From: Parelaphostrongylus tenuis
Taxonomy: Eukaryota > Nematoda > Chromadorea > Rhabditida > Metastrongylidae
Assembly: GCA_019055375.1 (NCBI GenBank)
Contig: JAHQIW010003873.1
Span: 62,001-126,000 of the forward strand
Direction: 5' to 3'
DNA length: 64,000 bases
The position numbers and the translations under genes are program-made. Each line of letters begins with the position of its first letter. Position 1 is the stretch's first letter. The notes under the pieces were generated by a model that saw only the letters and a program-made list of their open reading frames with translations, did not search any database and was not told the origin of the DNA. Positions 13,025-25,640 of the stretch are shown here, piece by piece.

Positions 13025-13640
13025 AAAAAAGGCCATTACAATTAACGCACTTTTGCTGACAAAAAATCAGTCTGCTCCTGAAGCTTAAAAATCGGTGATT
13101 CGCAATTTGACGATTTCTTGGAATGCTTTTCTGCAATTTAATGATTGTGGAAGCGTTTTTTCTATAAGAATTCATTGGGATGCTTGAAGAAATAGTAATC
13201 AGTGGGCACAAGGTCTGGCGAATATAACGAATGGGTAAAACTTTCTTTTAAAACATGTTAGACTTTTGAAGTGCTTGCTGTGCGACATGTAGAAGTTTAT
13301 AAAAACCACTATCACTTTTACAGAAGACAGTTTTGCTCTCGCAGCTCATTTGAAATCGTATACGACAATAAAGTGGTCGATGCCGCGTTTTTTGTACCAC
13401 CTTGCCTAAAGTTAAGAGTATGTGCTTCGAAAAATTGCGTTGATGGTAAAAAGTAATCGCTGTTTAAAGCGTTGTTAAGATGCACCTGTTTCACGAAACT
13501 TCTTGAACCATCGCAGTACTGCATTTTTGTTAGCAGTTAATAGGCCAGATACGCCATTGATGTTGCGAGTTGTCTCTGCTGCTTTACGATCCGTTTTGAA
13601 TTCGCTGTCTGAAACCGTCGTAACTTTTGCACCTACCAAC
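13025..13640 (-). pseudogene. Degenerate mariner transposase relic
   Basis: On the minus strand, the end of the region reads like a mariner C-terminus: a FKHPNEFL-like segment, then a KW/I.NG-like ending near 13030. The opposite end resembles a helix-turn-helix segment (KNAVLRWFK-like, about 13520). Several frameshifts intervene. The match is by pattern only, and no catalytic Asp could be assigned. Confidence 0.4.
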
Positions 13641-13832
13641 ACTTTCCTAGACTAAAATAAATATAAAATGAGCAAGGAGTAAAGCGCAGATTATGTTGGA
13701 ACATAAAGCAAAAAATACGCAAATACTCATCAAAATGGTAGATAACCTAGCCACATTTATTCAAGGATTAATTCCAGTAACGAAAGGTAAACTGCGCCAA
13801 CGGCCCTAGCACATTTCGCTGTTCGTTTCTTC

Positions 13833-13880
13833 TTCTTGTGATCACCGTCCATAGTGGTGGTTGGACGGTGATCGCAAGAA
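13833..13880. repeat. Strong hairpin
   Basis: TCTTGTGATCACCGTCCA and TGGACGGTGATCGCAAGA are 18-bp arms with two mismatches around a 10-nt loop. It lies just beyond the 3' side of the minus-strand RTE relic at 14030-15170, so it may belong to that element's 3' region. Confidence 0.6.
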
Positions 13881-14029
13881 TGACGTAGCGGATGATGCGA
13901 CACACTGTGACCTATAAATCACCCGCTACTGCAATTGCAGCTAATTAATTCATCTTATGAACATGCCCGCTCGAGGTGTAGGTGGTCACCTCGGAGAGGA
14001 GTGTGATCTCGTGTAACCCACTCTACAGT

Positions 14030-15170
14030 TCTTTTCGTCCATCTGTCGTCCATACTTAGAGTATGACGGCCATCTTGATTTCGCTATCAATTCACATTCT
14101 TCTTCATCGGAAAGATACAATAAGTTTAGAAGATTTGAGTTGTGCAAGCTGGTTAACATTCTTAGTGCTGACTAAATTTCAGAAGACACCGTTCAAGCGC
14201 TTGTGAGTCGTTCGCAGTAATTTTGACGTGGTCGTAGCATCAGCTCACATCTCCGCTGCATAGCAGACCACTGGTAGAATTCTTGAGTCTAACATTTTGG
14301 CATACAGCTTGAGGTCCGCTATCTGGCCGCTGGCCGTTCTGAGAGGCTCCAATGAGACCCATACTGCTCTCCTTCTTCTATCTAATACCTACTTCACGTT
14401 CTTATCCATGTTAAGTGACCGCACGAAGTACACATGCGAGATGGTCTCATCAATCGGAAAACCACCTACTTCGATTTGTTTGCCATTGCACAACTAGCTT
14501 TTTTTATAAACTGAATGTTCATGCGATATATGCATAATCCGATCTTCTTTCCCCTTCGTTTACTTCCATGAACATCGTTTATAGTACACTAATACTTTTC
14601 AAAAATGTGGCGATGTCATCCGCGAAACAAAGGGTTGACAGGAAATTTGCATTTATATGTACTCTGTCTCCTCTCAGTCAAGCAAATCACTATTCACTGC
14701 AGTGTAGTGGCGAACAATTTTGGCAATAACATATCCTTCATCGAGCCCTTGTCTAGTGGGTATGGTAAGAAATCGATGAAAAGCCGTATCTTTCGCGGTT
14801 GCAGTTCCGATAACAGTCTCATAGAGTTCTTATGTATAACGAATTCTCTTCGTGATGAAGAGCACTGATAGGGTTAACTCGTTTCGAGGCCTTTAAACGC
14901 CTTCTCATAATCGACATTAAGTCAGTGTTAAGGGCAGCTGGTGATCTCGACAGACTTCTATGACATTCGATAATGTTCAAATATAATGCACATAGTAGAA
15001 TCCTCGTCGAAAATCGTTTTTGGGTAGCCTTTTGTGCCTCATTCAAAAATCCTAATATGCGCAAAGGTATGAAGCTCCACATAAAAAGCTTGCAAAGTGC
15101 ACTCAACAAGCGCAGCGGTCACCTTCTTCACAGAGCTTGACTGTGCTCCGCCAATCTGGGGTTTTACTGA
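14030..15170 (-). pseudogene. Ancient RTE-like reverse transcriptase relic
   Basis: Minus-strand fragments follow the RTE reverse transcriptase order. A VDYEKAF segment lies at about 14900-14915, a FADDIA catalytic box at about 14600-14620, then an HVYFVRSLNMD segment and an AKMLDSRILPVVCYAAEM segment (14250-14310). These match YIYLGREINM and LFDSTIIPALTYAAET of the intact copy at 33113-36462. Stops and frameshifts are frequent and sequence divergence is far greater than for the other RTE copies, so this is an older or different RTE lineage. Confidence 0.7.
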
Positions 15171-16730
15171 TTTGTCGATAAGATCTGTGCTGCGAAAAGC
15201 ACATGTAAATTATAGTCTCCAGCTGTCAGAAAGTCGGCACTGATACTTCGGATCGCGCGGCTGTGCTTTTCGTCATACTCTCTATCACAACTTGAATTTG
15301 ACAAGGTAGATACCCTGAGGTTTTTTCTCAAGGGGATCCCACTATCCTTGATGGGGATGGTCAAACGGAACAGCTCAGTGTAGGATTTTCTAACATCAGT
15401 TCTAGGGAGCAAATTTCAGTGATCCCAACTTCGTCCATCACGCTGACAGCGAACCACTATATTTGCACAAGATCCGGAGGCGCTTCTTTAGTCTAGTTTT
15501 TCTCTGCGTTGCTTCTAACATTTTCATATAACTGAAATTTGATATGACTAGCATCAAAAATGTTGCTTAAGAATCGAGTTCCACTATTCTTCGCTTTGCG
15601 AGTAACTTCTTTATGGCCTGTATAGTACGTCTAGGCTCTAAAGAAGGCGAAATATCCAAAACGCTAGCAATCGCTTTTGAATATGATACACCAACCTTGT
15701 GTAAGCTCTAAAAAAGAACAATTGTATAATATTTTCATTTTCCTTGCCAAGGTTTAGCAAAACTCTGTCATTCAATTTACTACGAATTATACGTGAGCAG
15801 TGATCGAAGTCACAAACAAAGGAGATGTGATGAACGTTGCAATAGTATATGAGAGCACACAAATCAAATGGAAGAAATACTGAGGTCTCCATAAGGTGAC
15901 TTATATGCCGCATAATGCGATAAAAATAGAATATACAACTTCAAGACTGACATAGATCAAAGAATACTGGAGGACGGAAAAAAAGAGCTTTACGTTTCAG
16001 ATCCGCTTCATTTCCTTTCCCATGACCGAAGCTACTTCTACTGTGTAGATTGCACCACTTTTTCTATTCATTCGTTTCCTTGTATTCATTATCCGCAAAG
16101 GTTTTCGAACATCTAGCGTGCTGTCTCGACTACTGCTCAACGATTACGTTTTCTTCGCTAACGCCGTAGAATGTCAGATATCCTTGCAATCTATAATCTT
16201 TTCAAGGCCACGTGTACCACCCATGGTACACTGGCATTTTCGTGGTTTCTCGTCGAGCACAGACTTTTTATTGGACCTGAAAAAACATTACGCTTTTTCT
16301 TCAAAGTGTATAGTGTATTTTACACTAGCGCTTGCTTAGCTTTTTCATCGGACAAAATCTTTTCATTGAATATTCAGTAGTCATTCGGTATAGTATCGAA
16401 TGACAGATCTAAATATTTTCCTAAGTCTGAATATTACCTGAATTGAGTGGTAAATATAGGTTTTTAATGCGCTATAATAACGACAAGCAAATTATGCTTC
16501 AGCGGTGTGCTTTACGTGCTTCGCTATCGTTTATGCTTGGCCTTACACCAGAATTTAGTAGACATTCGATTGCTTAAACAAAATCTCAATCCAAAGACTA
16601 ATTTAATCTTTTCAAACTATTATCTTAGTGCGCTATAGTGAGGGAATCAATATCACGTTTCACACTCTGAGTAATTAATCGGTCGCGTAACTTTTGCAGA
16701 GGCTGTATTGGTACCTATATAGAAAAACAC
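15171..16730. other. No recognisable gene
   Basis: Only short uninformative ORFs; no repeat recognised. Confidence 0.35.
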
Positions 16731-16970
16731 GGGGAGCGCCGCAGCCGAGTGGTGTGATACATGCTGCGGCACACGTGGAGCCGAGCCCCCACCCTTCCCC
16801 CCCTCCCCCCCTCCCCTAACTCTCTCCTGTAGTCAGCAACAACGTCACATGGAACGCCACAGCAAGGCTATTCTCAAGATTGCACGGAGACTCGCTCAAC
16901 CAGTGTTCTATACCGCTCAAGAGGTGACGAAGAACGGATTGAATGGTAGAAGTACTGGGATTCGCACAAT
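16731..16970 (+). repeat. SINE, family A (tRNA-Ser/Leu-like head)
   Basis: The head GAGCGCCGCAGCCGAGTGG resembles a tRNA A-box region. It is followed by a body (GTCAGCAACAACGTC, CGCCACAGCAAGGCTATTCTCAAGATTGCA) shared with 44895, 52423 and the minus-strand copy at 38276. A C-rich expansion sits at 16793-16813. Confidence 0.7.
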
Positions 16971-19822
16971 GAAAAGAAACTACTGTGATGACAAATCAAA
17001 TAAATAGGTAAATAAATAGAAAATTCATGCGCGGGAAACAAGTACACGAAAAAATATGGAATTTACTGAAGGCTTTCTACGAAGATCTTTCCCATTATGA
17101 AGAACGCCCACGTGTCCTAAGGTTTCCCATTTTTCTATGTGAAGGTCACGTCAATGAGGAAGCAACGAATATCCAATTCCAACTTTTCATTTTTTTTCTC
17201 GCTAAATTCGTGCGTTTTAAAGCAATAAACATTAAATTACAGAGTAATCCTCTGTGATCGACAAGTTTGCGACTCAAACTCGTGTGCAGCAACTACAAAG
17301 AATTAGAAATGACGAAATTTCCGTTATAAAAACTTAGTTATTGGCAAGAGTTATTCATGATTGGCATCGCATACACTGCGCAACATCCTATTTGACAAAC
17401 TATTCATTCATTACCAATTTTCAGAGACTGCTATAACTTTCAAGTATTTATTCAGTGGAATATATTGGAACTAGTGAGTTCATGCCAACATCACTATAAT
17501 TACGTAGTAAAAAAGAGCTTTTTATTAAAGCATAAACGTTATATTTGCAGCAAAAGCGTACGGGTATGTAGAGAAAATCGTGAAGTATAGAAATATCATA
17601 ATAATACATTGGATTTACTAGATTTAATGCGAAAGCAGTGAAAGAACCCTAATCAAATATCAAACATCGCGCAGCGGCTGCGATTTGCACTGCGCATGGC
17701 GATTGTAACAGGTGATCCTGAAACTGTTAAGAAAATCGAACTAAGACACTCGTATGATTGCAAGTCGTCAGCGCTGTGGAAGAGGCCGAAGCAAGGCCTT
17801 GCTTAGCTTTCGCCTTTACGTTTCTGCTCTTTCTGACGGTGACGTCCAAGAAAAGTGACAAAACACGCGATTATGCATTAGTGCCTTCCGTCAAGTGCAA
17901 TTAATTAGGCAAATCGTTCTCCTTAAGAAGCCATCTCTCTAACTATTGACACATTTGTATTAGCAAACTGACATAAAACCATACCATACTAAAATGGAAC
18001 CAACTCACAAGTTCAGCGTAGGTAAAAGTATTGTTATTAGACAAATTTTGAAATCTCAAAGACTTATCAGTGCCACATTTGCAGTGGCAGTGGTGACATG
18101 TGGGCACCACAATAACACGTTCGTTCGATCGAATCGCAGTGATCCTCCATGCAACTCTATCACTGACCACTTCGCCAACTTTTTCAACAACTACTTGTTG
18201 TTACAAGGTATTCCGACGTAGCTTATCGTGTGCTCCCGAAATGCCCCGGCAAAAACAGCGGCTAGCACTTCCGGATCCTGGTGAAGTTTGCTACGTCGCA
18301 ACTAAGACTCTTGAGATAATACTGCTAGAGCCAGCACTGTCAGCGAACAATCTATGTAAAATGGAGGAAGCTTTAATGTCTTGTGGGTGCGATCGCACGC
18401 TGCTATGACAGTGGGAATAAAAAGCACAAAAAGTGTGTCATCTAATAAATTTAACTAAGTTTAGTAAGCTCAAAAATCATGGAAAACATTTATGATACGA
18501 TATTAAGCAATAAAGTGACACCCGATAAATCATATTTCATGTTCAACTAGCATTTTTAGAATGAGCAAGTCCATTGATGGCTCAGATTTGAATTGAACTC
18601 GAAGCTCGCATTGGCAACAAAATCTCGTTAGCATCCCCGTACTAACAGACTGAATGCTACCTAACCCGGATACTGTGAAACAACAATAATCAATCTGTGA
18701 CATTAGTCTGTAGTCTACCAAAACCTTTAAATGCTTAAGGAAGTAACGAATATTCGAGGAAAAGGAGATTACTGAAGAGTGATTGTATACAACATATTAT
18801 TTGAATATGGAGTAGCTGGTCAAGTTTTGCGTCATCTTTTCATAGAATTTAATGTGCTGCTTGTCCACTAATTTATCCGCATAGATATACCGCCTCTTCT
18901 TCCTTTTTTTAATGAAATTATCGCCATTGAGACAGTCTATCAATCCTCTGCTCAGTATGCTACGTGAAACATTTCAAGAATTCTCATTCAGCGACCTTGC
19001 AATGCCACAACAGTAGATGCTCTGGAGGCGAAATATGACATTGGATTATGCACTCAAGGACGATATTGGTGAAGAATTTTATTGCTGTCCACAGTGCCTA
19101 TCTCTTGATACAAAAACATATACTCCCCTTATGGCACAAAATCATTAGAACCACTTCATATCCTGTAACAGATGCAGCCCAATCTCGTGTTATGGAGTTA
19201 GCATAGCTTTTGTCGTTTGAGAATTTATACGATATTCATAGCGAAAATGACGAAGAACAGCCAAAGCTCACCGACAACGATAAAAGAGAACTCCTATTGT
19301 AAGCACCGTGTTCTACCACTGGAAACGCGGATAAACATTAGCAAAACTCATTGAATACTGCGGATGTGAGCTCGAAACCATAATGACGAGGCCTGTAAAT
19401 TGGTATAAATCACAGTCACCACTTGAGCTCTTGAAATAAAACCTTTTGCCTATAAATACAATTGGAAGATAAAGTCAATAAAATCTATAGATAGTGAGAA
19501 AGTGACAATGACTATATCACTATCCTAGCAGATATTTCAGTCTACCCCATAATTACATCCATAGAGCAACACTAGCATTGTTAATTTTCGTAGAAAGTGC
19601 CGAAGACAGAAAATAATTCTACCAAAAATCGGAAGTCAACTATTGTTATTAATTTGAATTTGAACAACATTCCTCACCAGGAAGTAGTTTTTCATGTCCA
19701 CTGTAATATTTGATGTGATCGGAATATATTGCACGACATCCATCTTACTGCTAGGTAATTGCAAACGACTGAAGATGTAGTTGCAGTTGTACATAGATAT
19801 TTGATGATATAAGGGCAATAAA
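16971..19822. other. No supported gene
   Basis: Contains two coding-like but unrecognised frames, 17027-17257 and 18100-18408 (plus). Neither has flanking splice sites that I could chain together. The remainder is AT-rich. Confidence 0.3.
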
Positions 19823-20265
19823 TGAGTATCTTTTCCTGTTTAGCCGCTCCGAAGTGTTATTGATATTGTTTATTGAATGTCAGCGAAGCATATAACAATA
19901 CAGTTGATAATTTTGCCATCCTCAGAGCCTGGAAAGGTCAAATTGTTCGCAAATTATTAAATCAAAGGCCTTCATAACCCCATCAGAAAACGTAAGAAAT
20001 AAATTTTTTGGGTCTCATAGAAAAAACTTCATTTCAAAACACTCACCGTTTGATGTTTTAGGTCTTTCAATTAATCATTGAAGACCTGCTACTTGGAGTC
20101 TATACTTAAGTGAGACTGTGCCTGGCTCAGTTCGAGAATATTAGCCTGAGGTATGGTGCGAGGTCGCGCGCTATTACGAGGCATTCCTCTTTGAGGTTCA
20201 TTTTGGGTCTTTGCTGTGTATCCAGAAGGCTTCCTAAATTTTAAGCGTAGATATTTTTGTTTCCT
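19823..20265 (-). repeat. Penelope-like element terminal repeat (downstream, minus orientation)
   Basis: This is the inverted partner of 22245-22800. Both include TTAGCCGCTCCG(A/G)(A/G)GTGTTAT, a TTTCTTACGTTTTCTG-type segment and the end of the PLE reading frame (KEECLVI near 20185). The ribozyme region is broken: after CTCTGAGGATGGC (minus strand, about 19918) the GAAAC half of the hammerhead core is deleted. The outer end is truncated relative to the right arm. Confidence 0.8.
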
Positions 20266-22200
20266 GTGCAAGGACCGTGAATTTAACGTCAAAATCTGCT
20301 CCTTTATGCTTCCGTTCCTTATGCGTGCCTGAAGGGGTTTTTGGGTCGGAGTTACGTTTCCCAGCTAGGTGCTCTTTTACGCGAATGCAGAGTGGTCTAC
20401 CCGTTTCACCAATATATTCATCCCCGCATGCTTCGCAAGATATTAGGCGAATTGTACCCGACCTCATACAGTCGCCGTCTCTGCCGTTTGGGCGAACTTT
20501 GCAGTCGTTGGTTTCGCAGAGGCGATCATACAGTTGGTTGCGAACTAATTGGCGTTTAAGTGTATTTGGTGGTTTCTCAACTACTGCTACCGGATTATCT
20601 AAACCTGTTCTTTCAAAGCAGCGTTTGATGGCTGCACTTACTTCGTTGGAAATAAAAAGCAGAATGAAGGGAACTTTATTCTCGCTAGACCTTCCGTATA
20701 GGGACGCCAAATTTTCTCTAATTTTAACCTGAGAAGCTCCTATCATGTTGTACTCATTAGAGATGGCTATTTTTTGCGCCAAACTCAGGAACTCTACCCT
20801 ATGATCTTTTTCTGTGCACACATTAGCATCTGTTCGAGACATGTTTTTTATAAGTGCGCATTTTGTGTGGGAGGGATGAGCAGATAGGTAGTAAACGAGG
20901 ATGTTTTTGTTGCTTGGTTCGCGACACCATTTTGTGTTGCAGGAGGTTTTGGAGAGGTTAACTTGATTGTTTAAAAATGGAAGCCAATTTGCCTTAGGTT
21001 TCTCACTGGTGAACGATATGTACTCTGACTGACTATTTAACAATTCAAAGCATTTGTGCATCTCCACTTGCGTTGAACAGAAGAAAAAAACAATCATCTA
21101 TATGCCTACAGTAGAGTAAAGGCCGGAGATCGATTACTGGGGCCTCGACTTTAGACATAAAAGCGATAGCAAGGGTCGGAGCTAGTCGTTGTCCCATTGC
21201 CAGCCCTCTGATCTGCGCTAAATAATTCCCAGAGCATCTAAAGAATGAGCAGCTTAGGCACTCTTTTAAGAGAGCCATGACTTGCCGAATGGAAAAGCCA
21301 TACATGTTTGTGGCTCTTTCGTGCTCCGTTAGAAGATCGCATATGGCTTGCATTGCGAACTCATTCGACACGTTTGTATAAAGAGCGGTTACGTCGGACG
21401 ATTCCATTACGTACGCGTTGGTGGGAGACGCGTTACGTAGACGATCCAAGAACGTTTGGGTATTGATAAGATGGGATGGAATGAGTTTTAGTAGCTGGAC
21501 TAGTATTAAGTTCAAAAACCACATTATTCTATCCGATGGCCCGTCTACACAACTGATGATGGGTCTAATTTTGAATTTTGATGGATCAGTAGACGCAAGA
21601 TCATCAGTGCATACCAGCTTATGAGTCTTAATAAGTAAGTACAAGACGGGGCATGATGGTGGACTAAGTTTTAGTTGCGAGATAACGGAAGATTTCAAAC
21701 CAGCCGAATTTGCTAGTTTTACTCATTCACCATTCAACTTTCGATATTGTTTTCGGAATTCCTTACTGGATGATGGACGATAGAGTGTAGTGTCCTCCAG
21801 GTGTTTTTTCGTTATCTCAACATCCAACTGACGGGGAATTACCACGAACTCTCCTCCCTTATCACTAACTGATAGTCGAATAGTTTTGTACTTTATTAGC
21901 TCCCGTATCTGTCGTATATCGTTTTTCTGTAGTGATGTTAGATTGAAGCTAAACCTTTTCGCGCGATAGTGATTAAGGTTTCTAAGAGTTTCGTTCGAGA
22001 ATACGCGAAAATTGATATCCACTTCATTATTACGGCCTTGCTGCCTAAAGGACGCTCGAGGAAAAGGCGGTGTTGGCAATGACCCTACATTTTCCTGTTG
22101 TTCGTACACGTTGGATGGTTCTAGTCTAGCTTTATAGCGGAGCCGATCTTGAAGGTCTTGCAAATTGCACGCGATACTACACAGGGTTTCCTTAAAAATG
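20100..22200 (-). pseudogene. Penelope-like retroelement: reverse transcriptase plus GIY-YIG endonuclease, inactivated
   Basis: PLEs are eukaryotic retroelements encoding a telomerase-related RT joined to a GIY-YIG nuclease. From the N-terminus on the minus strand: an RT entry region with SDKGGEFVVI (about 21840), LIKTHK (21630), KIRPIISCVDGP (21560), SDVTALYTNV (21390), RGLAMGQRLAPTLA (21185), catalytic RHIDDCFF (21105-21085), then CEACGDEYIGETGRPLCIRV (20440-20380), the C..C and GIY-YIG signature, with a downstream KEH. Visible lesions are an in-frame TGA at 21723, a frameshift near the A-run at 21083-21090, a TAG at 20234 where Leu is expected, and a one-base loss near 20188. It has four breaks but otherwise good conservation, suggesting a fairly recent copy. 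Confidence 0.92.
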
Positions 22201-22244
22201 ATTGCGCTGGTGAGAAACTTGGCCCATTTCTAAGAGCGAGCAGA

Positions 22245-22800
22245 GGAATCAGAAAACATCTACGCGTAAAATTTTGGAAACCTTCTGAATACTCTGCAAA
22301 GGCCTGAAAATGAACCGCAAAGAGGAATGTCTCGTAATAACGCGTGACCTCACACCATACCTCAGGCTAATATTCCCTACCTGAGCCAGGCACAGTCTCA
22401 ATTAAGCAGAGACTCCAAGTGGCAGGTCTTCAATGAATAATTGAAAGACCTAAAACATCAAAGCAGTGAGTGTTTTTTGAAAGAACTTTTTTCTATGCGA
22501 CCCAAAAGTTTATTTCTTACGTTTTCTGCTGGGGTTATGAAAGCCTTTGATTCAATTATTTGCAAATCAATTTGACCTTTCCAGGCTCTGAAGATGGCGA
22601 ACCTTGCCGAAACGTAAGCCACCACGACTGTTGTAATATTCGTGCTGCATTATCAACTGTATTGTTATATGCTTCAATGACATTCAATAAATAATATCAA
22701 TACAATGACATTCAATAAATAATATCAATAACACCTCGGAGCGGCTTAACAGACGATACTCATCTAATCTAACTATGCCGAGGTTAATAGATAGTTGGTT
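22245..22800 (+). repeat. PLE terminal repeat in inverted orientation, with ORF 3' end
   Basis: Lies upstream of the minus-strand PLE but points the other way. Read on the plus strand it encodes the last PLE residues (MNRKEECLVITRDL, then a stop near 22385), the conserved non-coding repeat, and an outer end ATGCCGAGGTTAAT near 22776. It therefore derives from the 3' end of another PLE copy joined head-to-head. A 28-bp direct duplication (CAATGACATTCAATAAATAA...) occurs at 22676-22730. Confidence 0.85.
22584..22620 (+). ncRNA. Hammerhead ribozyme motif of PLE (type I, minimal)
   Basis: Elements in order: GGCT (22584-22587), CTGAAGA core (22588-22594, matching CUGANGA), GGC/GCC stem II (22596-22598 and 22606-22608), GAA (22609-22611), ACGT palindromic stem III (22612-22615), A at the cleavage position 17 (22616), and AGCC (22617-22620) pairing with GGCT for stem I. 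One extra base lies between the core and stem II. Hammerheads with very short stem III that act as dimers are known in Penelope-like elements. Activity is not shown by sequence alone. Confidence 0.75.
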
Positions 22801-24469
22801 CTGGGATATAAAGGCAGTATTTTATCCACAATAAGGATCTCACATTATCGAAGTAATAGTTAAATGATACAAATAAACACTACTTTTCAATTATGCTATT
22901 TCTCCTATATCATAAGTCTGCCGTAAGCACCATCTGTTCTGTACACACTCTCTCACGACCTTCAGTTGGACGCTAAAGCAAATCGAATATTTGTATACTT
23001 TTCTTGGAAGGTGTACCATGCTTGGTATAATAACAGCTGAGTGGTTTATTATCGACATTAACCACCTGAAGCTATCTCATGATAGTAATCATACAGCTAA
23101 AACGGATTACGACATTTTTCCACAGAATCACCACAGATACTGAATAATCATTTTTGACTGGCAATTCTGAGCTGCTATGTGTCAGGTTCGACATAGGATT
23201 ATTGAAGAAGGTGACATTATTAACAATTAATCAACAAGTCACAACGATTCTTTCGCTTTGCGCTGAGTGTGAATAGTTCTGCGTCGACTCCTCTCTATCC
23301 CTTTGCGAACGGCGCCATATTCGCCTAACGGGGATTTTGGATGACTACAAACACAAGCTGCCGGCGCCTGCTCCAATGCTGATATGGAGGTTTATGATAA
23401 AATTTGTACTTTTTTCGTCAACAGATGGGATTTCTGTGTCAGTTAATGGTCAAACATGGTAGAGCAAACCTCAGTAAGGTTATTTCTTCTAGAAATACGT
23501 AATTGCGCCATTTTTAATCCACACTTTCAAAGGAAGAACTAAGTATATACAGTACAGCCATATTTAGGACCTTTGTCGAATATTCCTATAATATTTTATT
23601 TATACCTACTCAAAATGAAGTCAAATTTCTCCTCTATTTCTTCCACTTTTCGTATACTTGATTGCATAAAGTACATATAATTCATCATAGTGGCCGAAAA
23701 TTGGAACTTCATGAATAGTTCGTCAGAAATAGTGCTGGTTAATTGCGTGCTATCCCACTTCAGCGATATCTCAGTATTTTTCTAATTATTAGTGCACTTC
23801 AGATTCCCATCTCTCAGGTCAATGCTTAATTTCTTTAATTCTTTACTCATAGCTATGTTATATGAAGAAAAGATGGAGGTAAAGCGATTGCTTTCCTCCA
23901 TCATGTTTGAGCCTTTTGATAAAAAACATATTTTTTACTTTTGTAAGATTTGGTAAATATTCGACAACTAGAATAAAGTGAACTTGAGCGACCCATTCTT
24001 TTTCTCAAAAAGTCTGTTTTTTTTGCGCTATAGCAGTGAAATAAGATTTTGCTTGCATTCAAGCATTTCTCGCCGGACAAAGTTTTTTCGTAAACAATTT
24101 GTATACGTTAGATATGGCAAATCTTAGAAATTCTAACAGTGTACTTGGCTTTCAGAAAGGACTCCTTGTAGCGCTGTAACAGCTATAAGATTATAAGAAT
24201 TTCGAGAATTTCGGAGTCTGCATCCTGATTTGACCTCTTGGAAAAACGTTTTTTCTGATTCTTCAAGAGTTCTAAAAATTGCTTGGTAGCTGAAATTTTG
24301 TCAGTTTTGAAAACGTTAAAGTGGTCGCTGTGGCAGTAAAAATAAATTTGTCTCCCACACTCAGGCATTTCTCGGTGAACAAAATTATTCCCCTAGACTT
24401 TTAGAAGTCGTTCAATAGCCCGAATCTCCACTAATTCCCTAACAACTCTGTTTTTGAAAACAACTTCCT
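22801..24469. other. No recognisable feature
   Basis: AT-rich sequence with no convincing ORF, exon chain or repeat. Confidence 0.35.
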
Positions 24470-24565
24470 AAGCGAACTGAGTGGTGAGCAAAAATACGAC
24501 CGCAGACGGGAGTCGAATCTGCGCTTCATCCATACCGGAAGAAGGCATCTTTGTAATTTAGGGCA
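24470..24565 (-). repeat. tRNA-like repeat unit (single)
   Basis: GAGTGGTGAGCAAAAATACG is followed by a T-arm-like GGGAGTCGAATCTGCGCT and a truncated 5' half. It is the same family as 37871-38053. Confidence 0.6.
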
Positions 24566-24909
24566 CATATATAGACGTACCAATTCGGCCTTTGATAGCA
24601 GTATTCAGCTGGCCATCATGTAATTTTTGGAAGTACTTAAGTATATGAACGAGTAAGAACACTTTCTTTCTAAAAGAAACGACCGAATGCACTGAGAATC
24701 TTTGCGTAACCAACTATGAAGAGAAATTCCATTATATTAGATTTTCTCTCCTAATAGACATTCTGAAAAGCAAAAGACGGTAAGGAGACGCAAGCTGATA
24801 ATCTTCTAAATCGAACAGGTCAACAGATATTTCGGAATTTACGACAGAATTGTTCATGCAATTGATCTGTCACCTTCGGAAGATGTGTTCTCCTCTTCTT
24901 ATACGAATG

Positions 24910-25260
24910 ATGATCAGCACCAACTTCCTAATAGCTTACATCTGACGGCTTTACTAGCCTTCTTGATCTGCTTCAAGGGTAAATCCACAAAGGGAAAATA
25001 ACTTGACTGAAGGTTCCCGTAGTTATTAATCGACTTTTTTTCAAACTGCATGCTGAAGATGACGAAACATGAGTAACAGTTGCCGCGCCACCACGTGAGA
25101 GATCCCATTCCAATCTTTCGCGATTGCGTCATCGCGAACTGTTTTAGTGAGGTGAAGGATGCCGCAAGTAAACCGTGAGTTGATATCAATTTTCCTATTT
25201 GTATTGTTGTTGTTGAAAAAATTCGCAAAATTTTTCGTATTTTTTCTGTTTTTCATCACT
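24910..25260. other. ORFs without recognisable homology
   Basis: Minus-strand frames 24914-25228 and 25041-25259 overlap in different frames and look like chance ORFs. Nothing else is evident. Confidence 0.2.
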
Positions 25261-25361
25261 TTTCTTTGTTTGCGGCTATCTGTTGTCCCCTTAGAGGAGT
25301 AGTAAAACGTCCTTGTGTAGCATCCAGCTATACGATCGTGTCCATTAAATCATAGTAATAC

Positions 25362-25640
25362 CTATGATGTAGAGTGATATACGAAAACTTTTGCGTCAGT
25401 TAGGATTCAAACCCACATTTCACTCTATTCGGGAGCGCTCGCTAAACCGCTTCACTACCGACGCCTATTTTGGCACCACTCCTTCTACGTTACAACGCAT
25501 TTATCTGTGGTGCAAAAGAAGGCGTCTGTAGTGCAACGGTTCGAGCACCTCCTGGATAGAGTGAAATATAGGTTTGAATCTCAACTGACGCAAAAGTTTT
25601 TGAACCGCTCTCTACATCATTGGGCGTGTTGTAACATCAT
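25362..25640. mobile_element. tRNA-bearing foldback element
   Basis: Near-perfect inverted arms: CTATGATGTAGAGTGATATACGAAAACTTTTGCGTCAG (left, from 25362) and CTGACGCAAAAGTTTTTGAACC...CTACATCATTGGG (right). Each arm has a tRNA-like unit (25385-25475 minus; 25525-25597 plus). In the right unit GCGTC and GACGC can pair as an acceptor stem, with GGTTTGAATCTC as a B-box-like segment. The following AACATCATACCTTGCAAGAAGCGGCC also occurs in the 10970-11000 copy. Confidence 0.75.

Noticed and set aside
16118..16380. Overlapping plus-strand ORFs of 69-73 codons
   Set aside because: No splice sites in phase, no motifs, AT-rich chance frames.
18100..18408. 102-codon plus-strand ORF
   Set aside because: Composition is plausible but no family, no exon partners and an overlapping competing frame.
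20277..20732. 151-codon plus-strand ORF over the PLE
   Set aside because: Antisense of the GIY-YIG region; no recognisable motif.
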